Assembly: GCA_002361175.1 (NCBI GenBank)
Contig: DESG01000067.1
Coordinates: 1-5,298, forward strand
Source: Lachnoclostridium sp. UBA3320
GTDB lineage: Bacteria > Bacillota > Clostridia > Lachnospirales > Lachnospiraceae
Direction of reading: 5' to 3'
DNA length: 5,298 nt
The translations under genes and the position numbers were made by a program. Below, one piece after another: positions 1 to 5,298 of this stretch. How positions within the stretch are numbered: the stretch's first letter is position 1; every line of letters starts with the position of its first letter. Under the pieces are notes generated by a model. That model did not search any database. It saw only the letters and a program-made list of their open reading frames with translations, and had not been told where the DNA came from.

Positions 1-1577
1 TATTGTAACTGTTTTGTTACCCATTTATTATTGTCATTCGCCATAATATCTGCTAAATCCTGCATACATGGTCTTACTGGCTTTTGTACAAAGATATTGT
101 TATAAAATTTTACATCTCCATGAAGAAATGTCATAAATCCAGCAATTTCTGTACCATGGACTTTATGATAAGGCGTATATCTTGGAGATGGGAAACCAGG
201 TGCTCCGTTATCTGTTCCAATTCCAATAGATACAAGCGAACCAAGTATAAGGTTGTGAACAACAGCAATGCCCTGAGCTGCCAGTTTTAAAGAACGGTCT
301 GAAAGCAAGAGATTGTGGTCAATTAAAGTTGGTCCATGAGATACCTCCACAAAAATATCTTCTCCAATACTGCTAAAGGCATTATTGTCAATTTTAAAAT
401 CTAAAGGAAGGCAGTTGTCATGAAATAAATTGCCTGTTACTCTTGTTCCCTGTGCTTGCCAGTCCAGCCATAGACCACGTGTGCAGTTGTGTATATGGTT
501 TCTGCGTATAATAACGTCAATAGCAGCGTGCATTTTGATACCGCCAATTTCCGCACCAGCAAGATTTTGCTTATTGTTAATATGGTGTATATGATTGTCT
601 TCTATAATAGAAAATACCCCGCCAAGATGTCCTACAATGCCAGTTTGTCCACAATCATGAATATCACAGCGTCTAATAATATGAGAACCAATATTTTCTT
701 TATTCCAGCCCTCATAGGAAGCTTGGCAGATACAATCACGCTCTGTCTGTGTACCATCTTTATATTTCCATTTCAACCATTTATTGTCATTTTCAGGCTG
801 CAAATATTTACCAAGAGAAATTCCGCTGCATTTGGATTCATAAATTTCACAATCTTCAATAATCCAGCCTTTAGACCAGTGTGGACCTATCATACCTTCT
901 TGATATGCTGTTGGAGGAGCCCATTGAGTTGCAGCTTTACTCACTTTAAAACCAGACAGTGTAATATAGCCTATATGTTCTTCTGAAGGATAAAAACAAT
1001 TTCTTCTAACACTAATTTCTACATTTTCCTGATTTGGGTCTTTACCTTGGAAATTTGCATATAAAATAGTCTCATCTTTTTCTGTGTCTTGACTAGTATA
1101 CCATGTGTACAGAGAAAAATCAGCATCCCATGAAGCTTCAGATTTGTGTGGATTTTTAACTTCATCTAACGTAAGCACTTCATACATAGATTTTTCATTG
1201 AGATAGACATCACCTATATGTGCAATTATAGATGCAATATACCAATCTCCAGAAATTTTTTCAATAAACGGATTAAAAGAACCAAAAAAGCCATTTGGAA
1301 TACGTACAGTCCAGACATCTCCTTCAAGATGATTCCAACACTTTACTGGTTCGCTTCCTGTGATATGTGCACCACCTTTTACAGAAGAATGGTATATAAT
1401 CCGCTGGTTTGCAGTTCCTGCATATTTTGGATTGACAGCTTCTCTGTAAATCCCTGGAAATACTAGAACTTCATCGCCTGAAAGCGCAGTATCAGCAGCT
1501 TCTTGAATAGTTTTATAAGGTTTTTCTTTTGTACCGTTTCCGCTAAATGTAACAGATGCATCAACATAGATTATCAT
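1..1577 (-). CDS. GH120-family beta-xylosidase, right-handed beta-helix; C-terminus outside window
   Basis: Translating the minus strand from the ATG at 1577 gives 525 uninterrupted codons running off the left edge. The protein resembles, as I remember it, Thermoanaerobacterium saccharolyticum XylC (about 638 aa): shared stretches include YANFQG.DPN (173-182), NPF...GDW near 102-112, WAPPTA (219-224), IGPHWSKGWIIED (230-242) and VGHLGGVFS (315-323). GH120 enzymes are retaining exo-acting beta-xylosidases that release xylose from xylo-oligosaccharides. The XylC nucleophile Asp382 corresponds to Asp372 in LWLDW, and acid/base Glu405 to Glu411 in FVEVSHGP, so both catalytic residues are present. 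About 16 extra residues lie between them. There is no signal peptide, so it should act in the cytoplasm on imported oligomers. The start is supported by AGGGGTG six bases upstream. About 100 C-terminal residues are probably missing because of the window boundary, not a mutation. Family assignment is from recalled sequence, without a search. Confidence 0.92.
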   Translation of the reverse strand, partial: MIIYVDASVTFSGNGTKEKPYKTIQEAADTALSGDEVLVFPGIYREAVNPKYAGTANQRIIYHSSVKGGAHITGSEPVKCWNHLEGDVWTVRIPNGFFGSFNPFIEKISGDWYIASIIAHIGDVYLNEKSMYEVLTLDEVKNPHKSEASWDADFSLYTWYTSQDTEKDETILYANFQGKDPNQENVEISVRRNCFYPSEEHIGYITLSGFKVSKAATQWAPPTAYQEGMIGPHWSKGWIIEDCEIYESKCSGISLGKYLQPENDNKWLKWKYKDGTQTERDCICQASYEGWNKENIGSHIIRRCDIHDCGQTGIVGHLGGVFSIIEDNHIHHINNKQNLAGAEIGGIKMHAAIDVIIRRNHIHNCTRGLWLDWQAQGTRVTGNLFHDNCLPLDFKIDNNAFSSIGEDIFVEVSHGPTLIDHNLLLSDRSLKLAAQGIAVVHNLILGSLVSIGIGTDNGAPGFPSPRYTPYHKVHGTEIAGFMTFLHGDVKFYNNIFVQKPVRPCMQDLADIMANDNNKWVTKQLQ

Positions 1578-1583
1578 TTTCTA

Positions 1584-1590
1584 CACCCCT
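1584..1590 (-). promoter_or_regulatory. Ribosome binding site of the GH120 gene
   Basis: The minus strand reads AGGGGTG here, six bases before the ATG at 1575-1577. This fixes the GH120 start, which also places the beta-helix opening motif (MIIYVDASVT) at the N-terminus as expected for this family. Confidence 0.8.
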
Positions 1591-1616
1591 ATGTTTTTAA
1601 ATTTTTATTTTGTTAA

Positions 1617-1645
1617 ATTATATATTTTTTTCTATATTATGTCAA
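1617..1645 (-). promoter_or_regulatory. Consensus sigma-A promoter for the GH120 gene
   Basis: On the minus strand a perfect TTGACA (-35, 1640-1645) is followed by a 17-bp spacer and a perfect TATAAT (-10, 1617-1622). Transcription would begin near 1610, giving a leader of about 30 bases before the ATG at 1577. I see no clear catabolite-response (cre) palindrome or other operator over it. The -35 lies only six bases past the stop codon of the upstream gene remnant, so it is an intergenic promoter within what was probably a same-strand gene pair. Confidence 0.85.
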
Positions 1646-1651
1646 TTACTG

Positions 1652-1741
1652 TTATTTGTAAAATGCCTCTATCGCCTGCATAAAGAACTGTGCTGCCCCA
1701 TCACCATTTTGGTAGCTTGCCACAATTTCTTTATTAAAAGG
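1652..1741 (-). pseudogene. Remnant: C-terminal ~29 codons of an unidentified gene
   Basis: Reading the minus strand, a frame runs PFNKEIVASYQNGDGAAQFF (first 20 residues) then MQAIEAFYK and stop TAA at 1652-1654. The frame is blocked upstream by TAA at 1754-1756, and no ATG with a ribosome site precedes it. The composition (balanced charged, aromatic and small residues, and GC-richer codons than the flanking AT-rich DNA) looks like the genuine C-terminus of a protein rather than intergenic sequence. It sits directly upstream of the GH120 gene on the same strand, as an operon partner would. I cannot name the parent family. The loss of the 5' part coincides with the left edge of the agr block, so it may have been cut by insertion or deletion. 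It is short enough that chance cannot be excluded. Confidence 0.5.
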
Positions 1742-1760
1742 AAATAAAAAGACTTATTTT

Positions 1761-1792
1761 TTCGTGGACAAAGAATCGGGAATTCGTGGACA
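1761..1792 (+). promoter_or_regulatory. Tandem direct repeat, putative LytTR (AgrA-type) operator
   Basis: The 10-mer TTCGTGGACA occurs at 1761-1770 and again, without mismatch, at 1783-1792, separated by 12 bases (period 22). LytTR regulators such as AgrA, ComE and VirR bind two direct repeats of about 9-12 bp spaced roughly two helical turns apart, just upstream of the -35. These repeats end 27 bp before the agrB -10 box, leaving about 4 bp to the weak -35. The layout fits an activator site for positive feedback by the LytTR protein encoded downstream. The binding protein is inferred. The repeat sequence does not match the S. aureus AgrA consensus, but LytTR targets vary. Confidence 0.7.
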
Positions 1793-1796
1793 TATT

Positions 1797-1825
1797 AATA
1801 CAAAAATAACTAATTTTGGTATAAT
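1797..1825 (+). promoter_or_regulatory. agrB-agrD promoter (extended -10, weak -35)
   Basis: TGG followed by TATAAT (1820-1825) forms an extended -10 box. At 17-bp spacing the -35 position reads AATACA, a poor match, as expected for an activator-dependent promoter fed by the repeats at 1761-1792. Transcription would start near 1832, so the leader is only about 16 bases and consists almost entirely of the agrB ribosome site (GGAAGGGAG, 1834-1842). Confidence 0.7.
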
Positions 1826-1847
1826 ACTTGGCAGGAAGGGAGATAAA

Positions 1848-2447
1848 ATGTTAAATAAAGTGTCGTGTATATTAGCAAAGAAATTAGCCAAGTATTCAAA
1901 GCCTGAAAAGGAAGATATATATATTTACGGCTTAGAGCTTATTATATCAACCGTTATGGGCTTAATTTCAATATTATTTATTTCTGTTATATTATCAAAT
2001 ATTAAATTAGGAATTTTATTTATTTTTATATTTGTGCCTTTACGATTATTTACAGGTGGATATCATGCAGCAACTTATTGTAAATGTTTTATAGTTAGCA
2101 ATTTTTCGTATCTATTGGTTCTAATTTTAAAAAATATACTTTGGAGCAAGCTATTATCTGAAATATGGATTTGCCTGTTTATTTTTGTCAGTTATTATAT
2201 TATTAAGAATGCACCTGTCATTAATGTACATCAACCAATTAATAAATATAAACAGATGCGAAATAAAAGAGTTACAAAGTATATTCTGGCAGCAGATGGA
2301 ATTTGGATATTATATTTGGCTATAAATTATAAAGAATTATTGAGTATGGCTGTATTAAGTATTTGTTTAATTGCAGCTTTTATGTTAATAGCTGATAAAT
2401 CATTTTCTATACGAAAGGAGCAAATTAAAAATGAAGTTTCTTGCTAA
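1848..2447 (+). CDS. agrB: AgrB-type accessory gene regulator membrane peptidase
   Basis: A 199-residue integral membrane cysteine protease that removes the C-terminal tail of the AgrD precursor and cyclises the signal peptide. The AgrB core is clear: Arg66 (PLRLFTGG), catalytic His73 (GGYHA) and catalytic Cys80 (YCKC). Their spacing (7 and 7) is the same as Arg70, His77 and Cys84 of S. aureus AgrB. NAPVINVHQPI at 121-131 matches the family's NAP/YAP-type motif. Hydrophobic segments lie at about 29-50, 53-66, 83-98, 104-120, 143-160 and 163-182. The ATG at 1848 is chosen because GGAAGGGAG (1834-1842) precedes it by five bases and the N-terminus (MLNKVSCILAKKL) is typical. An in-frame ATG at 1764 would add 28 residues encoded across the operator and promoter. 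The 3' end overlaps agrD by 17 bases. Length is close to the usual 190-210. Confidence 0.95.
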   Translation: MLNKVSCILAKKLAKYSKPEKEDIYIYGLELIISTVMGLISILFISVILSNIKLGILFIFIFVPLRLFTGGYHAATYCKCFIVSNFSYLLVLILKNILWSKLLSEIWICLFIFVSYYIIKNAPVINVHQPINKYKQMRNKRVTKYILAADGIWILYLAINYKELLSMAVLSICLIAAFMLIADKSFSIRKEQIKNEVSC

Positions 2448-2535
2448 ATTTGTAGAGTTATGTGCAATTTTCGGTGCAAACTGTGCCTCTGCTGTTTTAG
2501 GATATCAGCCAAAATTGCCAAAAGATTTAATGTAA
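2431..2535 (+). CDS. agrD: AgrD-type cyclic lactone autoinducer precursor, 34 aa
   Basis: A short gene encoding the precursor of the secreted autoinducing peptide. Layout: N-terminal amphipathic helix anchoring the peptide to the membrane (residues 1-16, MKFLAKFVELCAIFGA), a signal core (17-24, NCASAVLG), and a charged tail (25-34, YQPKLPKDLM) of the conserved YQPKxPxxL type that AgrB removes. Aligning the Pro30-Lys-Asp-Leu tail with S. aureus VPKEL puts Ser20 at the ring-closing position (five-residue lactone SAVLG). Cys18 offers an alternative seven-residue thiolactone. The ribosome site AAAGGAG (2414-2420) lies inside agrB, ten bases upstream. The start lies 17 bases before the end of agrB in another frame, a usual agrBD coupling. 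Identity is firm from tail motif and position, while the exact mature peptide is inference. Confidence 0.93.
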   Translation: MKFLAKFVELCAIFGANCASAVLGYQPKLPKDLM

Positions 2536-2550
2536 AAGTAAGTAAAAAAG

Positions 2551-2580
2551 TGCCAGAACAAATAGTTCAGGCATTTTTTT
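2551..2580 (+). terminator. Intrinsic terminator between agrD and orfX
   Basis: TGCC-A-GAAC (2551-2559), loop AAATA (2560-2564), GTTC-A-GGCA (2565-2573) form a hairpin with a single central A/A mismatch, followed by seven T (2574-2580). An A-run precedes the stem, so the stem can be extended by A-T pairs and it could also act on the opposite strand. It lies 15 bases after the agrD stop and ends just before the orfX ribosome site, so it should limit transcription from the agrB promoter into orfX. Confidence 0.8.
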
Positions 2581-2594
2581 ATAGGAGGAATTAT

Positions 2595-3131
2595 ATGTTA
2601 AATGAAGATAATAGATTATATATTGAAGCTATTAAAATGGCAGCAGGAAGTGTGCAATATAAAAATTTATCAGTAAAAAATACTTTTATTGACACTGTGT
2701 CCCAATTATATCAATATTATGAAAGATTCCAAAACATACAATATCTTGAAACTGCCCTTTTGCATATTCAAGCATATCTAGAGATGGGATTTCCTTATGA
2801 AGATGGAAAACCTATATATGATATTGTATTAAAAAAGCTTAAAACTACTAAGGAATTAATGTTTCCAAAGAAATTTTATTCACCAAAAAAGATAAAGTTA
2901 AATAAAACACAAGTAAAGAGTATGATAAAAAAATGGCCAGCATCATCATATCAAACAATGAAAATTGATGAAGTGGTCGCAGATATTATTAAAAAAGTAA
3001 AACAAAAAGAAAGGGGGATCTTTTATTACAAATGTGCTGTTATAGGAGATTTGTATGAATTAGTAATAAATGAAAAAGAGACATTTTTTCATGACTTGCG
3101 AAGGGGAATATTTTATACTTTTATAGTTTGA
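2595..3131 (+). CDS. Hypothetical protein in agr locus (orfX), 178 aa
   Basis: I do not recognise this protein. The ATG at 2595 follows AGGAGG (2583-2588) by six bases, a strong initiation site. The longer in-frame reading from 2460 crosses agrD and the terminator and is not credible. The product is lysine-rich and appears soluble, with no signal peptide or membrane segment. It is mostly predicted helical: residues 1-66 look like a helical bundle rich in Tyr and Gln (QLYQYYERFQNIQYLE), a basic middle at 80-112 (KKLKTTK, PKKFYSPKKIKLNK), then a helix with VVADIIKKVKQKE near 127-139. The tail (140-178) has two similar pieces, ERGIFYYK and RRGIFYTF, and could hide a frameshift relative to homologues. 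It lies between the signal genes (agrBD) and the sensing genes, on the same strand, and its stop codon overlaps the -35 of the next promoter. Position suggests a role in or an output of the circuit, but no function can be assigned. Confidence 0.75.
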   Translation: MLNEDNRLYIEAIKMAAGSVQYKNLSVKNTFIDTVSQLYQYYERFQNIQYLETALLHIQAYLEMGFPYEDGKPIYDIVLKKLKTTKELMFPKKFYSPKKIKLNKTQVKSMIKKWPASSYQTMKIDEVVADIIKKVKQKERGIFYYKCAVIGDLYELVINEKETFFHDLRRGIFYTFIV

Positions 3132-3155
3132 CAAAGTTATTCCATTTGGTATAAT
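3128..3155 (+). promoter_or_regulatory. Promoter of the agrA-agrC pair
   Basis: A perfect TTGACA (3128-3133) and a perfect TATAAT (3150-3155) are separated by 16 bp, and TGG before the -10 makes it an extended -10 promoter as well. The -35 overlaps the orfX stop codon (3129-3131). No tandem repeat like the one before agrB is visible upstream, so the two sensing genes are probably expressed at a steady level, independent of signal feedback. Confidence 0.85.
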
Positions 3156-3185
3156 AAAGTAATAATAATACTTGGGAGAAATAAG

Positions 3186-3905
3186 ATGATATATATTGCT
3201 ATATGTGATGATGAGGAAAAAATAGTTGAAATACTGAAAAATAAAGTGATGATGTTTTTAAAAGACAATAATATAGTTGCAAATATAATGGTATATGACC
3301 AAAGTAGAACGTTGCAATATGACATTGAAGAAGGAAAACATTTTGACTTGTTATTAAGTGATATAGAAATGCCTAATATAGATGGAATGAATCTTGCTGC
3401 ATATATGAAAAAGCATTTACCAGAAGTATTGATAATTTTTATAACAGCTTATATTAAATATGCAGTTGATGCATTTGAGTTATCTGTTTTTAGATATATT
3501 CCCAAAAGTTCTATAAATACCAGATTGCAACATGCATTAAAAGATGCAATAAATATGATTAATCTTCAAGCAGATAAATATTATATAATCGAAACACCAA
3601 GCAGGATTGAAAAAATACCATACAAAAAAATATTATATATCCAAAGGGAAGGCAAAAATGCAGTTCTTAACTTGATAGATAATTCAACAGTAAAAGTAAG
3701 AAAAAGCTTGGCGCAGGTGTTTAAAGAATGTGAGTCAGAAGATTTTATTTTTGTAGATAGGGGAGATATTGTTAATTTAGCACATATAATAAGTATTAAA
3801 AATGGAATTATAGAATTAAAAAATGGAACCCGTTTACCAGCAAGCCAGACAAGACTAAACGATATTAAAATGAAATTAAGTGAATTTTGGGGAAACCAGA
3901 TATGA
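3186..3905 (+). CDS. agrA: LytTR-family response regulator (AgrA-like)
   Basis: A 239-residue cytoplasmic two-component regulator, the presumed partner of the kinase that follows. Receiver domain, about 1-125: acidic pocket Asp8-Asp9, phosphoacceptor Asp59 (LLLSDIEMP), Thr87 (FITAY) and Lys107 (RYIPK). LytTR DNA-binding domain, about 132-235: includes KILYIQREGK (148-157), FVDRGDIVNLAHI (189-201) and IELKNGTRLPAS (209-220), the family's beta-strand/loop pattern. Length matches AgrA-type regulators (about 240). The start is fixed by TTGGGAGAA ending seven to eight bases before the ATG. The symbol is assigned by context (agrBD upstream, GHKL kinase downstream), since the domain pair alone is also found in bacteriocin and competence regulators. 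Predicted target: the direct repeats at 1761-1792. The last four bases overlap the kinase start (ATGA), indicating translational coupling. Confidence 0.93.
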   Translation: MIYIAICDDEEKIVEILKNKVMMFLKDNNIVANIMVYDQSRTLQYDIEEGKHFDLLLSDIEMPNIDGMNLAAYMKKHLPEVLIIFITAYIKYAVDAFELSVFRYIPKSSINTRLQHALKDAINMINLQADKYYIIETPSRIEKIPYKKILYIQREGKNAVLNLIDNSTVKVRKSLAQVFKECESEDFIFVDRGDIVNLAHIISIKNGIIELKNGTRLPASQTRLNDIKMKLSEFWGNQI

Positions 3906-5212
3906 CTGTACTATACGAAAGCATTGAATTTATAGCAAGCTTTATAGAAATTTTTTTGTTATATAAGATTTATGGGCTTTTGTTACATAAACAAAATACA
4001 AGACAAAGCAGAGTAGCTGATATTCTATTATCGATTATGGAAGCTATTATTATAAGGACTTGTAATCATATATTTGTATTACCATATATTACTATGTTAA
4101 TTTTTATTTTGTATGCAGTTATTACATGCAGAATTTTTTATAAAGCCAGTTATATTGTCATTTTTGCAATCGCAAGTTTTTATATAGTGTGTTTAGCAGG
4201 ATTTGAATTTTGTATATTTACGCTTATTTCCAGTTTTTATAAAGGACAGGAAACATTGATGGTTCTGATTTCAGAAGAAAGCATAGTCCGTATGATATTA
4301 ATTATTGTGGATAAAGGTTTATGGGTTATTCTGTATTTTTTAATGAAAAAATATTTATATAGGTTTTCATTAAAGAAAAATTATTTACATACAATTTTTA
4401 TTATGTCATGTGCAGGATTTTTTGGACTGATTTATTTATCAAACCAGACCTTTACAGTATTTGCTTCTCAGACAGTTGGCATGTGGTTTGTTTTTTTGGT
4501 TTTTTTAATTCTAATTTTCATTGTTGTCTATTTTGTTATAGAAAACAGAGAAGAAAAGATGAAGCTGGATTTTGCAGAAGTGCGTAATGAATTGTTGGAG
4601 GAAAAGTATAATACAATTAATGGAATTTATACAGATAATGCAGAATTATACCATGATTTAAATAACCACTTAACTGTACTGTATCAGTTGCTGGATGAAG
4701 GTAATAATATTGGAGCTAAGGAGTATATCAAAGAAATAAGTAGGCCGATTATGAAATTATCAAAAACTGTCTGGACAGGCATTGATGTTGTAGATGTTAT
4801 TATTAATAGCAAACTTGAAATTATGAAAGAAATGGATATTCATGCTGAAATTAATGTAGAATTTCCCCAAAATACAAATATACTACCAAATGATATCTGC
4901 ACTATTTTGGCGAATTTATTAGATAATGCTATTGAAGCAGTAGGAGCTTTAAAATATCCTGGCAGTATATCGCTGGTTATCCGCAGGATTAATTCTTTTT
5001 TGTTAATTAAGACATCAAATTCCTGTGTTGGGAGTAAGGAAAAATTTAACCAGTATCCAGAGACAACAAAAAAAGATAAAAAACTTCATGGCTGGGGTCT
5101 GCCAAGCGTTATGGAAACTATTAAAAAATATGGAGGTACTTTTAAGTGTCAAGATGAGGGTGACAAGTTTACTGTTAATATAATGCTATTTTTTGAGATA
5201 GTAGAAAATTAA
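3902..5212 (+). CDS. agrC: Membrane sensor histidine kinase, GHKL type (AgrC-like)
   Basis: A 436-residue kinase. The N-terminal sensor half (1-214) is strongly hydrophobic, with six or seven membrane segments at about 7-28, 38-56, 58-78, 84-111, 129-149, 162-180 and 192-213, as in AgrC-type peptide receptors. A linker helix (215-250, rich in Glu and Lys) leads to the phosphoacceptor His251 in YHDLNNHL, the H-box of the AgrC/HPK10 group. The ATP-binding domain (about 325-432) shows the N-box ILANLLDNAIEA (335-346, with Asn338 and Asn342), a SNS element (372-374) and the G-box HGWGLPSV (396-403). It should sense the AgrD-derived cyclic peptide at the cell surface and phosphorylate the LytTR regulator. 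Start: ATG 3902 overlaps the agrA stop as ATGA, with GGGGA (3889-3893) eight bases before. A TTG at 3887 would add five residues but lacks its own ribosome site. No convincing hairpin terminator follows by the window end. Confidence 0.93.
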   Translation: MTVLYESIEFIASFIEIFLLYKIYGLLLHKQNTRQSRVADILLSIMEAIIIRTCNHIFVLPYITMLIFILYAVITCRIFYKASYIVIFAIASFYIVCLAGFEFCIFTLISSFYKGQETLMVLISEESIVRMILIIVDKGLWVILYFLMKKYLYRFSLKKNYLHTIFIMSCAGFFGLIYLSNQTFTVFASQTVGMWFVFLVFLILIFIVVYFVIENREEKMKLDFAEVRNELLEEKYNTINGIYTDNAELYHDLNNHLTVLYQLLDEGNNIGAKEYIKEISRPIMKLSKTVWTGIDVVDVIINSKLEIMKEMDIHAEINVEFPQNTNILPNDICTILANLLDNAIEAVGALKYPGSISLVIRRINSFLLIKTSNSCVGSKEKFNQYPETTKKDKKLHGWGLPSVMETIKKYGGTFKCQDEGDKFTVNIMLFFEIVEN

Positions 5213-5298
5213 TATTGTTATATGAGAAGAAACTAAAAAAAGAAAAAATAATAAGGATTTTTATATAAAAAAGCTAGATATAGTTAAATTTTTACCTA
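5213..5298. other. AT-rich sequence after agrC, no gene seen
   Basis: These 86 bases contain A-runs and a TTTTTATATAAAAA palindrome (5258-5271), but no GC-containing hairpin with a T-run, no promoter I would defend and no credible reading frame. The right border of the agr block is not visible. Confidence 0.6.

Noticed and set aside
646..652. TGTCCAC inside the GH120 gene (GTGGACA on the minus strand), matching part of the putative LytTR repeat
   Set aside because: It is a single copy within coding sequence, has no partner 22 bp away and no promoter next to it.
84..1466. Plus-strand open frames at 84-290, 489-986 and 1218-1466
   Set aside because: They lie antisense to the long minus-strand GH120 gene, have odd composition (many Cys, Phe, Ile) and lack ribosome sites, so they are shadows of that gene.
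1764..1847. Upstream in-frame ATG extending AgrB by 28 residues
   Set aside because: The extension would be encoded by the operator and promoter, lacks a ribosome site, and the family N-terminus fits the ATG at 1848.
2460..2594. Upstream in-frame extension of orfX
   Set aside because: It overlaps agrD in another frame and passes through the terminator hairpin. The strong AGGAGG site at 2583-2588 points to the ATG at 2595.
3137..3325. Minus-strand frame of 62 codons
   Set aside because: It is antisense to the start of the LytTR regulator and its promoter, has low complexity and no ribosome site.
5258..5271. TTTTTATATAAAAA palindrome after agrC as a terminator
   Set aside because: The stem is purely A-T with no GC pairs and no following T-run, so it is expected by chance in such AT-rich DNA.

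Overview
The window reads as AT-rich DNA from a low-GC Gram-positive anaerobe, most likely a member of the Clostridia (Lachnospiraceae-like). This rests on strong AGGAGG-type ribosome sites, near-consensus sigma-A promoters, an agr-type peptide quorum-sensing locus with a 'YQPKxP' type AgrD, and a GH120 beta-xylosidase. The genus cannot be fixed from sequence alone.

Left part (1-1577, minus strand): the first 525 codons of a cytoplasmic right-handed beta-helix glycosidase closely resembling the GH120 beta-xylosidase XylC of Thermoanaerobacterium saccharolyticum. Its C-terminus lies beyond the window edge. It has its own consensus promoter (TTGACA, 17 bp, TATAAT; 1617-1645). Just upstream on the same strand (1652-1741) is what looks like the last ~29 codons of another gene, with no body or start. 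The break falls where the agr locus begins.

Middle and right part (about 1760-5212, plus strand): an agr-like cell-cell signalling locus in the order agrB, agrD, orfX, agrA, agrC. AgrB (1848-2447) is the membrane protease that processes AgrD (2431-2535), a 34-residue precursor overlapping the end of agrB. A hairpin terminator (2551-2580) separates agrD from orfX (2595-3131), a 178-residue soluble protein I do not recognise. A second promoter, whose -35 overlaps the orfX stop codon, drives a LytTR response regulator (3186-3905) and a GHKL sensor kinase (3902-5212), which overlap by ATGA.

How it should work: AgrB cuts and cyclises AgrD, and the exported cyclic peptide is sensed by the AgrC-like kinase. 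The kinase phosphorylates Asp59 of the LytTR regulator, which binds tandem sites. A perfect 10-bp direct repeat with a 22-bp period (TTCGTGGACA at 1761-1770 and 1783-1792) lies just upstream of the agrB promoter and is the best candidate operator for positive feedback. The agrAC promoter lacks such repeats and looks constitutive.

Points worth following: the residue that closes the peptide ring may be Ser20 rather than Cys18, the role of orfX is unknown, the terminator after agrD is leaky or complete, and the agr block may have landed inside a xylan-utilisation gene cluster.
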